Positions 8,567 through 16,585 of a DNA stretch of 59,425 nucleotides are shown here, piece after piece. A program made the position numbers and the translations under genes. How positions within the stretch are numbered: position 1 is the first letter of the stretch; each line of letters begins with the position of its first letter. The notes beneath the pieces were generated by a model. The model had not been told where the DNA came from. It saw nothing but the letters and a program-made list of their open reading frames with translations, and searched no databases. The stretch comes from Geoalkalibacter ferrihydriticus DSM 17813 (GTDB lineage Bacteria; Desulfobacterota; Desulfuromonadia; Desulfuromonadales; Geoalkalibacteraceae), in contig NZ_JWJD01000001.1 in the NCBI RefSeq assembly GCF_000820505.1, positions 390,140-449,564 on the forward strand. The letters are read 5' to 3'.

Positions 8567-8695
8567 AATTTTCACCGCTGAGCGCGCGGAGTGCGCCGAG
8601 ACAAGCCTCAAGGAGATTTTTCAGGTTTTTCTCTTGGGTTTCTCGGCGCTCTCAGCGCGCTCAAGCGAGCATGCGAGCGGGCGGTTAATAAAATC

Positions 8696-9955
8696 ATGGC
8701 CAAACATAAGAAACTCGAAGACTACCGCGAACAGATCGAACAGTGCGTCAAATGCGGCGCCTGCCAGGCGCATTGCCCGGTGTTCGGCGAACACAAGCGC
8801 GAATCCATCGTCGCGCGCGGCAAAGTGGCTCTGGCCCATGCGCTGCTCAACGACGAGGTCGAACTCGACGAGCGCATGGTCGAGGATATGAGCAAGTGCC
8901 TGCTGTGTGCGAGCTGCTTCGACAAGTGCCCGAACCTGGTGCCGACGGATGAAATCGTCGCCGCCGCGCGCCGCGAGATTACCGAAAAGCAGGGCCTGAG
9001 CAATTTCGGCAAGGCTCTGACCACGGTGATCAAGAGCCCCAGGCTGATGAACGTCCTGGCGAAAAGCGGCAAGACCTTCTCCGGGCTGCTGTTCAAGAAA
9101 GTCCCCGACCAGAGCGGTTTGCGCCTGCGCTTTCCGGTGCCCTTCGTGAGCCGTGATCGCAGCATCCCCGCCATCGCCGCCAAGCCCTTTCGCGAGCGTC
9201 ATCCCGAGGTCATCCCCGGCGAGCCGGGCAAGCCGACGGTGGCCTTTTTCACCGGCTGCATGATTAATTACATGTACCCCGAAATCGGCGATGCGCTGCT
9301 CAAGATCCTCAAGTTCATGGGCGTCACCGTGCTTATTCCCGGGGATCAGGGCTGCTGCGGTCTGCCGGCCATCTCCGCGGGTGCCGGCGACATCGTCGAG
9401 GAACTCTCCGAACGCAATCTGGCGGCACTCACGCGGCGCACCCCGGATGTTATTATTACCGCCTGCGCCACCTGCAACGAGGGCATCGGTCGCCATTTCA
9501 AGCACCTCGAGGGCGACTACGCGGCCATGGCGGAAAAAGTCATGGACATGAACGTGTTTCTGGTACGCCATGGTCTCGACAAGCTGCTCGCCGAGCTGCC
9601 GCGCAAGGAAGTCTTCCAGCGCGTCACCTACCACGACCCCTGCCACCTGCGCACCCAGGGCATCACCAAGGAGCCGCGCGCGCTGCTCAAGGCCCTGCCC
9701 GGGGTACGCTTCGTGGACATGGAAGGCGCCGATCGCTGCTGCGGGCTGGGCGGTACTTTTTCAGTCTATCACTACGACACCAGCAAGCTGATCGGCGCGC
9801 GCAAGGTGCCGGGCATCGAACAAAGCGGCTCCGATCTGGTCGCCACCGCCTGCCCGGGGTGCATGATGCAGTTGCAGGACACCATCAATCATGCCGGTCT
9901 CAAACCGCGTGTGATTCATCTGCTCGAACTCATCGCCCGCGACCTGCCGGCGTAG
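8696..9955 (+). CDS. Fe-S electron-transfer subunit of the lactate/glycolate oxidase (GlcF type)
   Basis: The 419-residue product carries two 4Fe-4S ferredoxin motifs near the N-terminus (CVKCGACQAHCP and CLLCASCFDKCP). Two CCG domains follow, with GCMINYMYPE, GCCGLP, ACATC, HDPCHLRTQ, CCGLGGTF and ACPGCMMQ. This is the architecture of GlcF and related lactate dehydrogenase subunits, which pass electrons from the flavoprotein to the quinone pool. The ATG at 8696 has only a weak GGGCGG upstream; an in-frame start at 8591 would add residues unlike the family. A 129-base spacer separates it from the flavoprotein gene. Confidence 0.87.
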   Translation: MAKHKKLEDYREQIEQCVKCGACQAHCPVFGEHKRESIVARGKVALAHALLNDEVELDERMVEDMSKCLLCASCFDKCPNLVPTDEIVAAARREITEKQGLSNFGKALTTVIKSPRLMNVLAKSGKTFSGLLFKKVPDQSGLRLRFPVPFVSRDRSIPAIAAKPFRERHPEVIPGEPGKPTVAFFTGCMINYMYPEIGDALLKILKFMGVTVLIPGDQGCCGLPAISAGAGDIVEELSERNLAALTRRTPDVIITACATCNEGIGRHFKHLEGDYAAMAEKVMDMNVFLVRHGLDKLLAELPRKEVFQRVTYHDPCHLRTQGITKEPRALLKALPGVRFVDMEGADRCCGLGGTFSVYHYDTSKLIGARKVPGIEQSGSDLVATACPGCMMQLQDTINHAGLKPRVIHLLELIARDLPA

Positions 9956-10028
9956 GGGCGCCGCATGCTGCGCCCTGGACGGTGATTTTTTTGATATTCC
10001 AAATTTGCTTTATCAGGAGGCCTTTGCC

Positions 10029-10328
10029 ATGAAATCTCGTGAAGAGTTGGCACGCCGCGTCGCGGAGATCGTTTGCCGCCAGTTCGCCATGCCTTTGATT
10101 GAAGCCCCCACTGGTGACCTCAACTCCGTGCTGGCGCGTGAAATCAGCCAAATTCTCAGCCACACACCCGATCCCTATGGCCAGATCATCCGCGACTGGG
10201 ACGGCCTTGCTCACCAGCTCGATCTGGCCTGGTGGGAAAGCGAGCCGACACCCAATCAGATCGTTCTCGGCCTGGCCGCCGCCATCCTTGAATATGAAGT
10301 TCGCCTGATCCTCGACCTGCCCCGCTGA
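10029..10328 (+). CDS. Small hypothetical protein
   Basis: A 99-residue protein I do not recognise. A perfect AGGAGG at about ten bases supports the ATG at 10029. It is mostly helical and acidic, rich in Leu, Ile and Glu, with a short hydrophobic stretch near the C-terminus (IVLGLAAAILEYEVRLIL) that is probably an amphipathic helix. No Cys motif or signal peptide is present. It lies between the lactate cluster and a zinc-ribbon gene on the same strand. Confidence 0.7.
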   Translation: MKSREELARRVAEIVCRQFAMPLIEAPTGDLNSVLAREISQILSHTPDPYGQIIRDWDGLAHQLDLAWWESEPTPNQIVLGLAAAILEYEVRLILDLPR

Positions 10329-10405
10329 ATTCCGCAAACCTCCCGTTAAGATGGTATACTGAAGACACAACAGGATGCGTCATGTTGCCGTAAAGGGAGG
10401 CTTGT

Positions 10406-10924
10406 ATGCAAAAAGACATCGGAAAGTTTGGGATCAGCGGCAAACGCGACCGCACGATCACCAATGAAGATCCCTACCATCCCGAGGAAGGACTGAAGGA
10501 GCCGGCGATCTGCGACGGCTGCGGTGCGCTGTATCGCAACCGTCGCTGGCAGTTGGATGCACAGGCCGCGGAAGTCGAAAGCGCCAATCCCGAGGTGAGC
10601 CGGGTGAGCTGTCCGGCCTGCCAGAAGATTGCGGAGAAATATCCCGAAGGCGTTGTCACTTTGCGCGGTGCTTACCTTTGGGAACACGAAGAAGAAATCC
10701 GCAACATTCTGCGCAATGAAGAAAGCCGCGCCATGTCTCAAAACCCTTTGCAGCGCATCATGCGCATGGAACGCGAGGGCGACGAGCTGATTATCGAAAC
10801 CACGGAGCAAAAGCTTGCCGAACGGCTGGGAAAAGTCTTGCACCGCGCTCACCAGGGTGCTCTTTCGGTCACTTGGAGTGACGACCACAGGCTCTGCCGG
10901 GTCGGCTGGGAAAGACTCCTATAA
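10406..10924 (+). CDS. Zinc-ribbon protein resembling the BCAM0308 family
   Basis: A 172-residue soluble protein with a Cys4 zinc-ribbon-like arrangement, CDGCGALY near residue 36 and CPACQKI near residue 71. The second half has alternating charged segments (RIMRMEREGDELIIETTEQKLAERLG) like the BCAM0308 family of uncharacterised proteins. A strong AAAGGGAGG ribosome binding site precedes the ATG, and a rho-independent terminator follows. The function is unknown; family assignment is from memory. Confidence 0.75.
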   Translation: MQKDIGKFGISGKRDRTITNEDPYHPEEGLKEPAICDGCGALYRNRRWQLDAQAAEVESANPEVSRVSCPACQKIAEKYPEGVVTLRGAYLWEHEEEIRNILRNEESRAMSQNPLQRIMRMEREGDELIIETTEQKLAERLGKVLHRAHQGALSVTWSDDHRLCRVGWERLL

Positions 10925-10950
10925 GGCGCGGCCAGAGCACATTATCAAAC

Positions 10951-10996
10951 AAAGAACCGGAACCGCGTCTGCAACAGGCGTCCCGGTTCTTTTTGC
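10951..10996 (+). terminator. Rho-independent terminator
   Basis: AAAGAACCGG pairs with CCGGTTCTTT across a short loop region and is followed by a T run. It ends the zinc-ribbon transcript just upstream of the archease gene. Confidence 0.85.
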
Positions 10997-11012
10997 TTTA
11001 GGCGCGCGGCAC

Positions 11013-11429
11013 ATGGATCATTATCGTCTGCTTGAACACACCGCCGATATAGGGCTGGAAGCTTGGGGAGAGAGCCGCGAGGCGCTTTTCACGCAAGCGG
11101 CCCTGGCACTGCGCGAGGTTATTCTGGGGAAAAGGGCCAGGGTCAGCACCGGGCGCAGTGCGCAGGTGGAAATCAGCGGCGGCGACACTGCCGAGTTGCT
11201 GGTCAATTGGCTGTCCGAGTTGCTTTTCCAGTTTGAATGCCGCGACTTTCTGCCTGCAGAGTTTATACTTGAGTTCGAAGACGATTCTCTGGTGGCGCGG
11301 ATCAGGGGCGAGGATTTTGACTTTCAACGCCACCCCGTCGAGCGCGAGGTCAAGGCCGTCACGCACCATCAAGTGCTGGCTGAACAAACCGCCCAAGGCT
11401 GGCACGGTCGCGTTTACCTGGACTTGTAG
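11013..11429 (+). CDS. Archease, RtcB-activating protein
   Basis: Archease speeds guanylylation and turnover of the RNA ligase RtcB. The 138-residue product matches the family throughout: the N-terminal LLEHTADIGLEAWG motif with the metal-binding HTAD, a central LLVNWLSELLFQFE helix and the C-terminal HPVEREVKAVTHH region. The ATG at 11013 follows a terminator, so the gene must have its own promoter or rely on readthrough. The rtcB gene starts 63 bases downstream. Confidence 0.9.
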   Translation: MDHYRLLEHTADIGLEAWGESREALFTQAALALREVILGKRARVSTGRSAQVEISGGDTAELLVNWLSELLFQFECRDFLPAEFILEFEDDSLVARIRGEDFDFQRHPVEREVKAVTHHQVLAEQTAQGWHGRVYLDL

Positions 11430-11492
11430 GCCTGCGGGACAAGGCCCCTGGCCGCTAAACGGCGAGCTGCAAACGAAGCGAGTGATAAAACC

Positions 11493-12938
11493 ATGCCCGT
11501 CAAGATCGAACAAATCGACGCTTGCCGCTGGCGCATTCCCCGCGAAGGAGCCATGCGCACCGAGGGCCTGGTGTTTGCCGACCAGGCCATGATCGAGGTG
11601 CTGCAAAAGGAGCAGGCCCTGGAGCAGGTGCGCAATGTGGCCACTCTGCCCGGCATCGTCGGGCGCTCTATCGCCATGCCTGATATCCATTGGGGCTACG
11701 GCTTTCCCATCGGTGGAGTAGCGGCCTTTGATCCCGATGACGGGGGCGTGGTGTCGCCCGGCGGGGTGGGCTACGACATCAACTGCGGAGTGCGCCTGCT
11801 GCGCAGCGAATTGGAAGTGAGCGAGGTACGCCCGCGTCTCAAGGAACTGGCCGACGCGCTGTTTCGCAACGTACCTTCAGGGGTCGGCTCGCACCGGCGC
11901 GATCTCAAGCTCTCGGTGCAGGAAGAATGCAAGGTGCTCAAGGAGGGTGCGCACTGGGCGGTGCGCAACGGGTTCGGCCGCGCCGAGGATCTTGAGCACA
12001 TCGAAGAACGCGGCACCTTGCCCGACGCCGAGCCCGAACTGGTTTCCGACCGCGCTCTTGAGCGGGGCCGCAACCAGCTCGGCACCCTGGGCGGCGGCAA
12101 TCATTTTCTCGAAGTACAGGTCGTCGAAGAAATTCACGATGAGCAGGCTGCCGCGGTGCTCGGTCTGTTTGCCGGGCAGGTCACCGTCTCGATTCACACC
12201 GGCAGCCGCGGCCTCGGCTACCAGGTGTGCGACGACTCCATCCGCACCATGTTGCGCGCCGCGGCCAAATACGGCATCCATTTGCCCGACCGCCAACTGT
12301 GCTGCGCGCCCCTGACCAGTCCCGAAGGCAAGCAGTATCTGGCCGCCATGGCCGGCGCTGCCAATTTCGCCTTCGCCAACCGCCAGCTCATCACCCACTG
12401 GGTGCGTGAAACCTTCGAGCAGGTTCTGGGCAAGGGACCGGCGCAACTGCGCATGGGCCTGATTTACGATGTCTGCCACAACATCGCAAAATGGGAACAG
12501 CACGAGGTGCAGGGCCAAAAACGCCGCCTCTGCGTGCATCGCAAGGGAGCGACCCGTGCCTTTCCACCCCATCACCCCGACACCCCGGCACTGTATCGCG
12601 CCATCGGCCAGCCGGTGCTGATCCCCGGCGACATGGGGCGCTACTCCTACGTCCTGGTCGGCACCCCGGAGGCCTTCGATGAGACCTTTGGCTCCACCTG
12701 CCACGGCGCGGGCCGCGTCCTCTCGCGCCACGCGGCCAAGAAACAGGCGCGTGGCCACAACACCGAGACCGAACTGGCCGCCCGGGGCATTCTGGTGCGC
12801 GCCGCCAACCGTGCCACGGTTGCCGAAGAAATTTCGGAGGCCTACAAGGATGTCAAGGACGTTGTGAACATCGTCGCTCAGGCCGGAATCGGCCGCATCG
12901 TCGCCCGGCTGCGGCCGCTGGCGGTGATCAAGGGTTAA
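11493..12938 (+). CDS. rtcB: RNA-splicing ligase RtcB
   Basis: GTP- and Mn2+-dependent ligase joining 2',3'-cyclic phosphate (or 3'-phosphate) and 5'-OH RNA ends, in RNA repair or tRNA restoration. The 481-residue product keeps the metal-binding GYDINCGVR motif with Cys98 at the same number as in the Pyrococcus enzyme. Also present are LGGGNHFLEV, SIHTGSRGLGYQ, the HNIAKWE motif, HRKGATRAF and the CHGAGRVLSR region with the guanylylated His. It follows archease closely. No RtcR-type sigma54 activator gene lies nearby. Confidence 0.95.
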   Translation: MPVKIEQIDACRWRIPREGAMRTEGLVFADQAMIEVLQKEQALEQVRNVATLPGIVGRSIAMPDIHWGYGFPIGGVAAFDPDDGGVVSPGGVGYDINCGVRLLRSELEVSEVRPRLKELADALFRNVPSGVGSHRRDLKLSVQEECKVLKEGAHWAVRNGFGRAEDLEHIEERGTLPDAEPELVSDRALERGRNQLGTLGGGNHFLEVQVVEEIHDEQAAAVLGLFAGQVTVSIHTGSRGLGYQVCDDSIRTMLRAAAKYGIHLPDRQLCCAPLTSPEGKQYLAAMAGAANFAFANRQLITHWVRETFEQVLGKGPAQLRMGLIYDVCHNIAKWEQHEVQGQKRRLCVHRKGATRAFPPHHPDTPALYRAIGQPVLIPGDMGRYSYVLVGTPEAFDETFGSTCHGAGRVLSRHAAKKQARGHNTETELAARGILVRAANRATVAEEISEAYKDVKDVVNIVAQAGIGRIVARLRPLAVIKG

Positions 12939-12978
12939 GACTTGTCAACAATCTGAGTACCTGCAAGGGAGAATCGCG

Positions 12979-13884
12979 ATGAAAGTTTTCCTTACCGGCG
13001 CCACCGGCTTCGTGGGGCACGAAATGCTGAAGCAATTGCTTGCCGCGGGCCACATCGTGCGCTGCCTGGTGCGGCCCGGGTCCGAAGGCCGACTGCCCAT
13101 CGAGAAAAACATCGAAGTGCGTCTGGGCGACGCCACCGACGCCGAAAGCCTCGACGCATCGCTGGAAGGCTGCGATGCAGCCATTCATCTGGTCGGCATC
13201 ATCCGCGAGTTTCCCGGCAAAGGCGTCACCTTTAAAAAATTGCACGTCGAGGCCACACGGAATCTGGTCGCCGCCGCCGAAAACCAGGGGGTACGGCGCT
13301 ACCTGCAAATGAGCGCCAATGGTGTGCGCCCCGACGCCGAATCGGAATATCACCGTACCAAGTGGCAAGGCGAAGAAGCGGTGCGCGCCGCGCAACTCGA
13401 CTGGACCATCTTTCGTCCGTCGCTGATTTTCGGCCCGGCCGATGAATTCGTCAACATGCTCGCCGATCTGGTTCGCAAGGCGCCGGTGGTACCGGTCATC
13501 GGCGACGGCCGCTATCGCATGGCGCCGGTGGCGGTGGAAGACGTGGCCGCCAGCTTTGTCGCCGCCCTCACCAAAGAAGAGTGCCTGGGCCAGACTTATC
13601 ATCTGTGCGGCCCCGGGGATTTTTCCTATGACGAGATTCTCGATCTGATCGGCGAGACCCTCGGCAAGACGCCGGTGCGCAAGCTGCATCATCCGGTCTG
13701 CCTGATGAAGCCGGTCGTCAAGGTCTTGCAGAGCATCCCCCAGTTTCCCATCACGAGCGCGCAATTGACCATGCTGCTCGAAGGCAACCTGTGCGCAGAA
13801 GAGGCGATGCAGACCTGGCGCGAAACCTTTGGTATCGAGCCCAGGGATTTCGCCGAGGGTATTCGTAAATATCTGGTGAAATAG
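12979..13884 (+). CDS. NAD(P)-binding SDR protein (NDUFA9-like atypical SDR)
   Basis: A 301-residue Rossmann protein with the N-terminal TGATGFVGHEML nucleotide motif. It has RRYLQMSANGV in place of the usual active-site serine region, with a following YHRTKWQGEE that keeps a YxxxK. The arrangement matches the complex I NDUFA9-like/NmrA group, whose bacterial members are largely uncharacterised. A GGGAG ribosome binding site precedes the ATG. It lies 40 bases after rtcB and before tatA on the same strand. Confidence 0.8.
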   Translation: MKVFLTGATGFVGHEMLKQLLAAGHIVRCLVRPGSEGRLPIEKNIEVRLGDATDAESLDASLEGCDAAIHLVGIIREFPGKGVTFKKLHVEATRNLVAAAENQGVRRYLQMSANGVRPDAESEYHRTKWQGEEAVRAAQLDWTIFRPSLIFGPADEFVNMLADLVRKAPVVPVIGDGRYRMAPVAVEDVAASFVAALTKEECLGQTYHLCGPGDFSYDEILDLIGETLGKTPVRKLHHPVCLMKPVVKVLQSIPQFPITSAQLTMLLEGNLCAEEAMQTWRETFGIEPRDFAEGIRKYLVK

Positions 13885-13965
13885 GATCGGATAACGTAGA
13901 CGTTGCACAATGCGCCGCGCCGATGGTATGTTCGGACGTAACCCTTTTTTTAGGAGAGAGCGGAC

Positions 13966-14172
13966 ATGTTCGGATTGGGGACGCAGGAACTGTTGATTAT
14001 CCTGGTGCTGGTTCTGGTGATTTTCGGCGCGGGCAAGCTCCCGCAGGTCGGTGGCGCCTTGGGGAAAGGTTTGCGCAATTTCAAGGAAGGCCTCAACAAG
14101 GATGACGAGGATGAGGGAAAAAGCGCCAAGACCGATCGAATTGAAGGCGAGTCGGAAGACAAAAAGAGTTGA
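13966..14172 (+). CDS. tatA: Twin-arginine translocase subunit TatA/TatE
   Basis: Small inner-membrane protein that oligomerises to form the Tat export path for folded proteins. The 68-residue product has one N-terminal transmembrane helix ([18 protein letters not shown]), the FG hinge, an amphipathic helix with GLRNFKEGL and an acidic, charged tail. AGGAGAG precedes the ATG. No tatB or tatC is seen nearby. A terminator follows directly. Confidence 0.95.
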   Translation: MFGLGTQELLIILVLVLVIFGAGKLPQVGGALGKGLRNFKEGLNKDDEDEGKSAKTDRIEGESEDKKS

Positions 14173-14193
14173 GTTTGTTGATCAATCGATTTG

Positions 14194-14222
14194 AAAAGGC
14201 CTGCTGCAAAGCGGGCCTTTTT
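14194..14222 (+). terminator. Rho-independent terminator after tatA
   Basis: AAAGGCCTGC pairs with GCGGGCCTTT around a six-base loop and is followed by T residues. It lies between the convergent tatA and moaA genes and may serve both strands. Confidence 0.85.
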
Positions 14223-14236
14223 GCGTAGCGCGCCCC

Positions 14237-15217
14237 TCAGCCGCCGATGCCCTGCATGGGACGCGCACCGGGTCGAAAATCCTCTTCTCCGATGTGGTGC
14301 TTTTCGGGCTTGGCGCTGATGGCATGGCGCAAAAAGCGATGCAATTCCTCGTCGCCGACGCCGCTGCGCAGCAGAGTGCGCAAGTCGAGTTCATCGTCGG
14401 AAAAAAGACAGGGGCGCACGCGCCCGTCGGCGGTGACCCGCAGGCGGTTGCACTCATGACAGAAATGATGAGACACCGCGGGTATCACCCCGAGGCGGCC
14501 CGACGCACCGGCAAAGCGAAACAGGCGCGCCACGCCGCCGGATCCCTGGCGCGGGATCACTTTCACCGGGGCGACGCTGGAGAAGGCGGCAATGATGTCG
14601 TCAGCAGGAAAACGGCTTTCGGGAGGAAAATCGAGGTCGCCGCTGACGGGCATGAATTCGATAAAACGGATTTCCCAGGGGTGTTCCAGAGTCAGGCGGG
14701 CGAAGTCGGCGACCTCGTCGGCATTGACTCCGGCAATGGGTACCATATTGATTTTCAGCGGCGCCAGCCCAACCTGTTCCGCCGCAGTCAACCCCGCCAA
14801 CACCTGCTCGAACCCGGAACGGCGCGTCAACTGCGCAAAGCGCTCGGAGCGCAGAGTGTCGAGACTCACATTGACCCGCGAGAGCCCGGCCTGCTTCAAT
14901 GGCGCCGCATATTGGGCCAGCAGCATGCCGTTGGTGGTCAGGGTGATTTCGGGCCGCTGCGGCAAAGCCGCCAAGCGCCCGATAAATTCCACCAGCCCCT
15001 TGCGTACCAAAGGCTCGCCGCCGGTCACGCGAATCTTGCGCACGCCGATGGCAGCGGCCGCCGCCGCTACCCGCAGCAATTCTTCGTAAGAAAGAATCTG
15101 CCCATGACCAAGGGAGTCGACCCCCTGCGCCGGCATGCAGTAACGGCAGCGCAGATTACAGCGATCCGTCACCGAAAGCCGCAGATAATCAACAACTCGC
15201 CCAAAATTATCGCGCAA
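14237..15217 (-). CDS. moaA: GTP 3',8-cyclase, molybdenum cofactor biosynthesis
   Basis: Radical SAM enzyme for the first step of molybdopterin synthesis, GTP to 3',8-cyclo-7,8-dihydro-GTP. The 326-residue product has the SAM cluster motif CxxxCxxC at Cys20, Cys24 and Cys27, the GGEPLVRKG segment, a C-terminal second cluster (CHECNRLRV and PCLF) and the essential C-terminal GG. The start is a TTG preceded by GCGGAG at six bases. Moco would serve tungsten or molybdenum oxidoreductases. Its ribosome binding site can pair with an upstream segment (see leader). Confidence 0.94.
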   Translation of the reverse strand: MRDNFGRVVDYLRLSVTDRCNLRCRYCMPAQGVDSLGHGQILSYEELLRVAAAAAAIGVRKIRVTGGEPLVRKGLVEFIGRLAALPQRPEITLTTNGMLLAQYAAPLKQAGLSRVNVSLDTLRSERFAQLTRRSGFEQVLAGLTAAEQVGLAPLKINMVPIAGVNADEVADFARLTLEHPWEIRFIEFMPVSGDLDFPPESRFPADDIIAAFSSVAPVKVIPRQGSGGVARLFRFAGASGRLGVIPAVSHHFCHECNRLRVTADGRVRPCLFSDDELDLRTLLRSGVGDEELHRFLRHAISAKPEKHHIGEEDFRPGARPMQGIGG

Positions 15218-15310
15218 GGGAAACTCCGCAGGCTAGAGGAGAGCAAGAGGCACAAACGGCAAAGGGTTTGCGCCCAAGGCATTTACTCCTTATACCACCT
15301 CCGGAGTTCT
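15218..15310 (-). promoter_or_regulatory. Structured leader of moaA with possible leader peptide
   Basis: On the minus strand AACTCCG (about 15303-15309) can pair with CGGAGTT (about 15222-15228), which contains the moaA ribosome binding site, enclosing about 75 bases. Inside, GGCGCAAAC pairs with GTTTGTGCC. An AAGGAG-TAA-ATG sequence also starts a 37-codon reading frame (15282 to 15169) that overlaps the moaA start out of frame. Either structure or coupling could regulate moaA. It does not clearly match the Moco riboswitch consensus as I know it. Confidence 0.4.
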
Positions 15311-15328
15311 CACGGCAACCCGTAGCAC

Positions 15329-16411
15329 TCAGCGTCCCGCGCCGCCTGCGCCCCCTTTGGGCAGCAGCGCCTCAAAGGAGCGCTTTTCGACGGCGCAGCG
15401 GCAGGCCTCTTCCGCTGTCACTTTGCTGTCTTTCAACAACTCCATGATGCGCTGATCCATGAGTTGCATGCCCTCGCCCTTGGCGGTCTGCATGATGGAG
15501 GGAATCTGGAATGTCTTGCCTTCGCGGATCAGGTTGCTCACGGCCGCGTTGCCGATGAGAATTTCATGGGCCGCCACCCGCCCCTTGCCGTCTGCTGTTT
15601 TCATCAACTGCTGACAGACCACGCCCTTGAGACTTTCGCCGAGCATGGTGCGTACCTGCTCCTGAGCATCCTTGGGAAAGGCATCGATGATGCGGTCGAT
15701 GGTCTTGGCCGCCGAGTTGGTGTGCAGGGTGCCGAACACCAGATGACCCGTTTCGGCGGCGGTCATGGCCAGGGAGATGGTCTCCAGGTCGCGCATCTCG
15801 CCGACCAGGATGACGTCGGGATCCTCGCGTAGGGCCGCACGCAGAGCGCTGGTAAAGGATTGGGTGTGCTGTCCCACCTGGCGCTGATTGACCAGCGACT
15901 GTTTATTCTCGTGGATGAATTCGAGAGGATCTTCCAGGGTCAGGATGTGCTCTTTGCGGGTGCTGTTGATCAAATCGACCATGGCCGCCAGAGTCGTCGA
16001 CTTGCCACTGCCCGTGGGACCGGTGACCAGCACCAGGCCTTTTTTCAGCCGGGTGAGCTTGCGGATGCCCTCCGGCAGGTTGAGGTCGTCGGCGGAGAGG
16101 ATTTTACTGGGGATGATGCGAAACACTGCGGCGATGCCGCGGTGAGTGTCGAGAATGTTGCCGCGAAAGCGCGCCACCTCCGGCAGAGCGTAGGCAAAAT
16201 CCAGATCGCGGGTTTCCTCGAACTCTTTGCGCTGCTCGCCGGTCAACATCTCAAACAGCAGGCCCCTGGCCTGCTCGGCGGTCAACGGCGGATAATTGAG
16301 TTGCGCCATCTCGCCATGCAGGCGCAGCAGAGGTGGGGCTCCGGAAGAAATATGCAGGTCGCTGGCACCCTGCTGCTTCATCAATTTGAACAAAGCATCG
16401 ATTTTGGCCAT
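15329..16411 (-). CDS. pilT: Twitching motility retraction ATPase PilT
   Basis: Hexameric cytoplasmic ATPase that powers type IV pilus retraction. The 360-residue product has the Walker A motif GPTGSGKST at residues 131-139, the Asp box HILTLEDPLEFIHENK, the Walker B region DPDVILVGEMRD, the His box GHLVFGTLHTNSA and the C-terminal AIRxGKT-like REGKTFQIPS segment. The length is typical of PilT. It stands apart from a pilus operon, as pilT often does, and may be cotranscribed with moaA downstream (111-base gap). Confidence 0.95.
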   Translation of the reverse strand: MAKIDALFKLMKQQGASDLHISSGAPPLLRLHGEMAQLNYPPLTAEQARGLLFEMLTGEQRKEFEETRDLDFAYALPEVARFRGNILDTHRGIAAVFRIIPSKILSADDLNLPEGIRKLTRLKKGLVLVTGPTGSGKSTTLAAMVDLINSTRKEHILTLEDPLEFIHENKQSLVNQRQVGQHTQSFTSALRAALREDPDVILVGEMRDLETISLAMTAAETGHLVFGTLHTNSAAKTIDRIIDAFPKDAQEQVRTMLGESLKGVVCQQLMKTADGKGRVAAHEILIGNAAVSNLIREGKTFQIPSIMQTAKGEGMQLMDQRIMELLKDSKVTAEEACRCAVEKRSFEALLPKGGAGGAGR

Positions 16412-16585
16412 GGTATTTTCTGTCCGTTGCCTGCGAATCCAGGGATAATAAAAACCAATAATTAGTCTCTACCAATTTCCCTTGCCTGTCAAGTCTTCCT
16501 CGGCCCGCGGCTTGTCTGCGGTAATCTTCTGTGGTATCTTCCCCACCTAACAGCACGATAAATCGATTTTTTCGGAGAAAGAAAT

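Noticed and set aside
14294-15325. 343-codon frame antisense to moaA
   Set aside because: It overlaps a radical SAM gene with all cluster motifs and has no family signal.
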